This document shows, piece after piece, positions 6,842 to 9,079 of a stretch of 9,079 nucleotides of DNA. Within the stretch, counting starts at the first letter, position 1. The number at the start of each line of letters is the position of its first letter. The stretch is taken from assembly GCA_031283505.1 (NCBI GenBank), contig JAITBO010000089.1, positions 1 to 9,079 of the forward strand, read 5' to 3'. The position numbers and the translations under genes were made by a program. This DNA comes from Treponema sp. (GTDB lineage Bacteria; Spirochaetota; Spirochaetia; Treponematales; Breznakiellaceae). The notes under the pieces were generated by a model. That model ran no database searches and was not told the origin of the DNA. It worked only from the letters and a program-made list of their open reading frames with translations.

Positions 6842-8103
6842 AAAATGGTCCCGAATTTTTTGTCGCCCTCCGCTACCTCCTGGGCAGGGCCAGAGAAGGG
6901 GGCCGCTACCTCCGGGGCGCCGCTGCGGGGATAGCTCTGAGCCTTATTCCCATCATCGTAACCCTGATCGTGGCCGACGGCATGATCCGGGGCATCACCG
7001 ACCGCTATCTTGAATTGGGGACCGGCCACCTGCGGATTTACAACTATCAGGACGACGAGGAGGCCGGCCCGGAGAAACTCGCCGATCTTCCGGGGATACG
7101 GGGGGTGTGGACCGAGCGCCAGGGCCTTGGAGTGGTGATGAGCGGGAAGGGCGGGGCAAAGGCGGGGGCCACGATACGGGCCGTTGACCCCTCCTTCTGG
7201 ACCGACGAGGGGAGCCGGCGCTTCCTTAAAACCGTCGCCGGGAGCGCGGAACTTTCGGGCGCCGGGGAAGTCCTTCTGGGCGAGGAATTGGCCCGGACCA
7301 TAGGGGCCGGGGCGGGGGATATGGTCTACATCATGAGTGTGCGGGTTGCTTCCGGAGGGAGGAACGTCCCCAGAACCCTGCCCTTTACCGTCAGGGGCAT
7401 TGTGTCGTCGGGATACCGGGAATTGGACGCCCTCTGGTGCATCATGGATTACGGGAGCGGTCTCAGGATTCTTGACCCGGAATTGTCCCAGACCTTTATG
7501 ACCGTCAAGATCGCCGACCCCTACCGGGATGCCGGCGAGACGGCATGGCTTGCGAACCGTGTCCTGGGATCGGGCTACCGGGTCTACACCTGGAAAGACC
7601 TGCAACGCGCCCAGTACAGTTCCTATGAATCGACCCGGCAGATACTCCTGTTCATCATGGCCCTGATAGTGGTTGTGGCGGCGGTAAACGTTTCTTCCGC
7701 CGCCTCCATGCTGGTGATAGAACGCCAGCGGGACATCGCGGTTCTTAAAGCCTCAGGCACGAGTCCCGGCGCCGTCAGCCGGATTTTCCTGTGGGCTTCG
7801 TTTTTGACCGGCATTTGCGGAGCCCTTGCGGGAATAGCCCTGGGGCTTCTTATCGGGCGTTTCATTAACCCTATCATTCATGGAATGGAAATGCTCCTGA
7901 GCTTTTTTTCCAGCCTTTTCCACGCTGCCCCGGTGCGTATCCTCGATCCCGGATATTACCTGGAGATTATTCCCGTTATTATAGACTGGAAGACCGTGTC
8001 CCTCATCGGTCTTTTTACGGTTCTCTGCTCCGTTCTGGCCGCCTGGGCGCCTTCCCGCCGGGCCGGAAAGATACGGCCCATAGAATTGCTGCGCAGGTTC
8101 TAA
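6838..8103 (+). CDS. lolE: Lipoprotein-releasing ABC transporter permease, LolC/LolE family (second copy)
   Basis: Partner permease of LolC in the LolCDE complex. From GTG 6838 the product is 421 residues, close to the roughly 400-415 of E. coli LolC and LolE. This start is preferred to GTG 6820 because AAGGGA (6825-6830) sits seven bases upstream and because it makes the same GTGA overlap with the previous stop as at 4789. Membrane segments are near residues 28-48, 269-292, 317-341 and 387-406. The periplasmic domain carries LPFTVRGIVSSGYRELD, the coupling region is ERQRDIAVLKASGTSPGAV, GYYLEIIPVII precedes the last segment, and the end is RPIELLRRF. It is clearly diverged from the first copy, as expected for two non-equivalent subunits. 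TAA at 8101-8103 is the last stop of the operon. Confidence 0.9.
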   Translation: MKNGPEFFVALRYLLGRAREGGRYLRGAAAGIALSLIPIIVTLIVADGMIRGITDRYLELGTGHLRIYNYQDDEEAGPEKLADLPGIRGVWTERQGLGVVMSGKGGAKAGATIRAVDPSFWTDEGSRRFLKTVAGSAELSGAGEVLLGEELARTIGAGAGDMVYIMSVRVASGGRNVPRTLPFTVRGIVSSGYRELDALWCIMDYGSGLRILDPELSQTFMTVKIADPYRDAGETAWLANRVLGSGYRVYTWKDLQRAQYSSYESTRQILLFIMALIVVVAAVNVSSAASMLVIERQRDIAVLKASGTSPGAVSRIFLWASFLTGICGALAGIALGLLIGRFINPIIHGMEMLLSFFSSLFHAAPVRILDPGYYLEIIPVIIDWKTVSLIGLFTVLCSVLAAWAPSRRAGKIRPIELLRRF

Positions 8104-8381
8104 CGGCACATCCTATGACCTAGGCAAACCGTAGCCCGATCCGCCAACAGCGGTGAAGCATATACCAGCCTGTTATGCGCCGTTGGTTTTGCTTTCATCC
8201 ATTATTTATTTTAAATTATTTTTTACTTTGGCAAAGAATGTGGCGGGGGCTATTACGGCGAACCGAAGGTTCGATGCAATAGCCCCCGCCACCTATTGAT
8301 AAAGACTTTAAGAACGGCATCATCACTTTTTTTTAATTGCATCATCGATCAGTTGAGAAGAGGTTATTGTCACCTCCTACG
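8104..8381. other. Noncoding convergent intergenic region
   Basis: About 280 bases between the stop of lolE and the stop of the convergent minus-strand gene. 8104-8190 is still mixed in composition, 8190-8240 is very AT-rich, 8240-8292 is a strong palindrome (listed separately), and an eight-T run lies at 8327-8334. An 8-bp direct repeat GCATCATC occurs at 8317-8324 and 8339-8346. No coding frame, tRNA or convincing intrinsic terminator was seen. Confidence 0.7.
8240..8292. repeat. 53-nt imperfect palindrome (stem-loop) between convergent genes
   Basis: Arms GTGGCGGGGGCTATT (8240-8254) and AATAGCCCCCGCCAC (8278-8292) are perfect 15-bp inverted repeats. Inside them CGAACC (8259-8264) and GGTTCG (8268-8273) form a further 6-bp stem closed by GAA; the four bases in between on each side can make one C-G and one G-U pair. 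Neither side is followed by a U-tract, so it is not a canonical intrinsic terminator. It could be a bidirectional 3'-end or mRNA-stability hairpin, or a copy of a dispersed repetitive palindrome. Confidence 0.85.
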
Positions 8382-9079
8382 TTAGCGTATAGGCAACAAT
8401 CCAAGTGATTGTATATCTTCTATGACAATCAACGTAAATTTTTTCGCACCATAAATATTGAGATGGTCGCTATCACGAAAAAGGGAGATGTCGTTTTCAA
8501 AACGTTTATCATGGCTATAATCAAGATAGGGAACATTGGGATATTTTTCAGATATTTCACGGCTAAAACGATAAAATGTTTCAAGAAAATCCGGTGTTCG
8601 TTCCTCAAAAATAGCATTAAAGATACCCGTAATAGGTGTTGATATCAAAACCGGTTGAAGTTCACGGGCTAAACAATAATCAAGTATATCAGAGAGTATT
8701 TTTTGATTATAGATAAAACCATCAGCCCCTTTCTGTAAAGTAATTCCATCAGGTGAATCGGTTGTCCAGTCTCTATGATGTTTACTAGAATATTTGATAA
8801 GTTCCTCTTCGGACATAGCGCTATGCCATCGTTTTTGAAGTGTATCTTCGGGATTACTGTCTGAAACAATCGACCTGATATTAGCGCCTGCACTAAGCAG
8901 CGGAAAGACAGAATATCGTATATAGTCCTGCAAAGAATATTCAGGCATATATGCTTTATCAAGAATACGATAATATCGCGGAATTTGATCGCTATAATCG
9001 ATTTTTATCCTTTCAATTTCAAAATACTCAATTAAGAATATTACCACCGCGTTTTTATCGAAATGGTTACTATATTGCT
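8382..9079 (-). CDS. SGNH-hydrolase-like protein, C-terminal 231 residues (partial)
   Basis: On the minus strand the frame is open from the window edge to TAA at 8384-8382; there is a GTG at 9047-9045, but the ten upstream codons are also open, so the true start is probably outside. The C-terminal part contains QPVLISTPITG, then YPNVPYLDYSHD, then FRDSDHLNIYGAKKF. The last block fits the Asp-x-x-His catalytic motif of SGNH/GDSL-type esterases and acyltransferase-linked relatives (Asp codon 8474-8472, His codon 8465-8463). Such proteins often modify cell-surface polysaccharides or D-alanylate or acylate envelope polymers; the substrate here is unknown. The catalytic Ser block would lie beyond the edge and cannot be checked. 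The gene is markedly AT-rich compared with the operon to its left and is convergent with it. Confidence 0.75.
   Translation of the reverse strand, partial: QYSNHFDKNAVVIFLIEYFEIERIKIDYSDQIPRYYRILDKAYMPEYSLQDYIRYSVFPLLSAGANIRSIVSDSNPEDTLQKRWHSAMSEEELIKYSSKHHRDWTTDSPDGITLQKGADGFIYNQKILSDILDYCLARELQPVLISTPITGIFNAIFEERTPDFLETFYRFSREISEKYPNVPYLDYSHDKRFENDISLFRDSDHLNIYGAKKFTLIVIEDIQSLGLLPIR

Noticed and set aside
8098..8178. Possible integron attC-like site (TTCTAAC at the lolE stop, GTTATGC at 8172-8178)
   Set aside because: Only the outer TAAC/GTTA and short GGC/GCC and TATG/CATA pairings were found; the flanking boxes do not fit RYYYAAC and GTTRRRY fully, there is no clear internal L-box stem, and a TAA stop followed by C occurs by chance often. 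The lol operon is not a gene cassette.
8259..8275. GGTTCGA resembling a tRNA T-loop
   Set aside because: The bases belong to the inner stem of the palindrome; there is no acceptor stem, D arm or anticodon arm around it.
8327..8334. Eight-T run as an intrinsic terminator of the lol operon
   Set aside because: No stable stem directly precedes the run; the strong palindrome ends 34 bases earlier, too far for a canonical rho-independent terminator.

Overview
The window looks like chromosomal DNA from a spirochaete, most likely a relatively GC-rich Treponema-type organism. This is an inference. It rests on a prfB / PEGA-domain exported protein / ftsY / exported protein / lolC-lolD-lolE gene string, on the compact FtsY, and on the two exported spirochaete-style proteins of unknown function. 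No rRNA, tRNA, CRISPR array, insertion sequence or phage gene was found.

Layout. Bases 1-46 hold the first 15 codons of a divergent minus-strand gene that runs off the left edge. Bases 47-171 are the shared divergent intergenic region. From 172 to 8103 there are seven plus-strand genes with essentially no spacing: prfB (172-1282, with a programmed +1 frameshift at 241-247), a PEGA-like exported membrane protein (1257-2759), ftsY (2761-3660), an exported protein with a YD-repeat-like tail (3632-4792), lolC (4789-6135), lolD (6128-6841) and lolE (6838-8103). Every junction is an overlap or a 1-nt gap, so this is probably one polycistronic, translationally coupled operon. Bases 8104-8381 are a noncoding convergent junction with an AT-rich stretch and a strong 53-nt imperfect palindrome. 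From 8382 to the right edge is the 3' part of an AT-rich minus-strand gene whose product ends in an SGNH-hydrolase-like DxxH block.

How the genes fit together. FtsY is the SRP receptor that delivers nascent membrane and exported proteins to the translocon. LolC, LolD and LolE form the ABC machine that extracts mature lipoproteins from the inner membrane for transport to the outer membrane. The two unknown proteins between them both have export signals, so an envelope-biogenesis role is plausible from context but is not shown by their sequences. prfB at the head is a translation-termination gene whose own synthesis is tuned by the frameshift.

No clearly new biological system was found. The most interesting items are the two unrecognised exported proteins inside a secretion/lipoprotein-sorting operon, the palindromic element in the convergent gap, the sharp base-composition change at the right end, and the textbook prfB frameshift, which a simple ORF caller would annotate wrongly.
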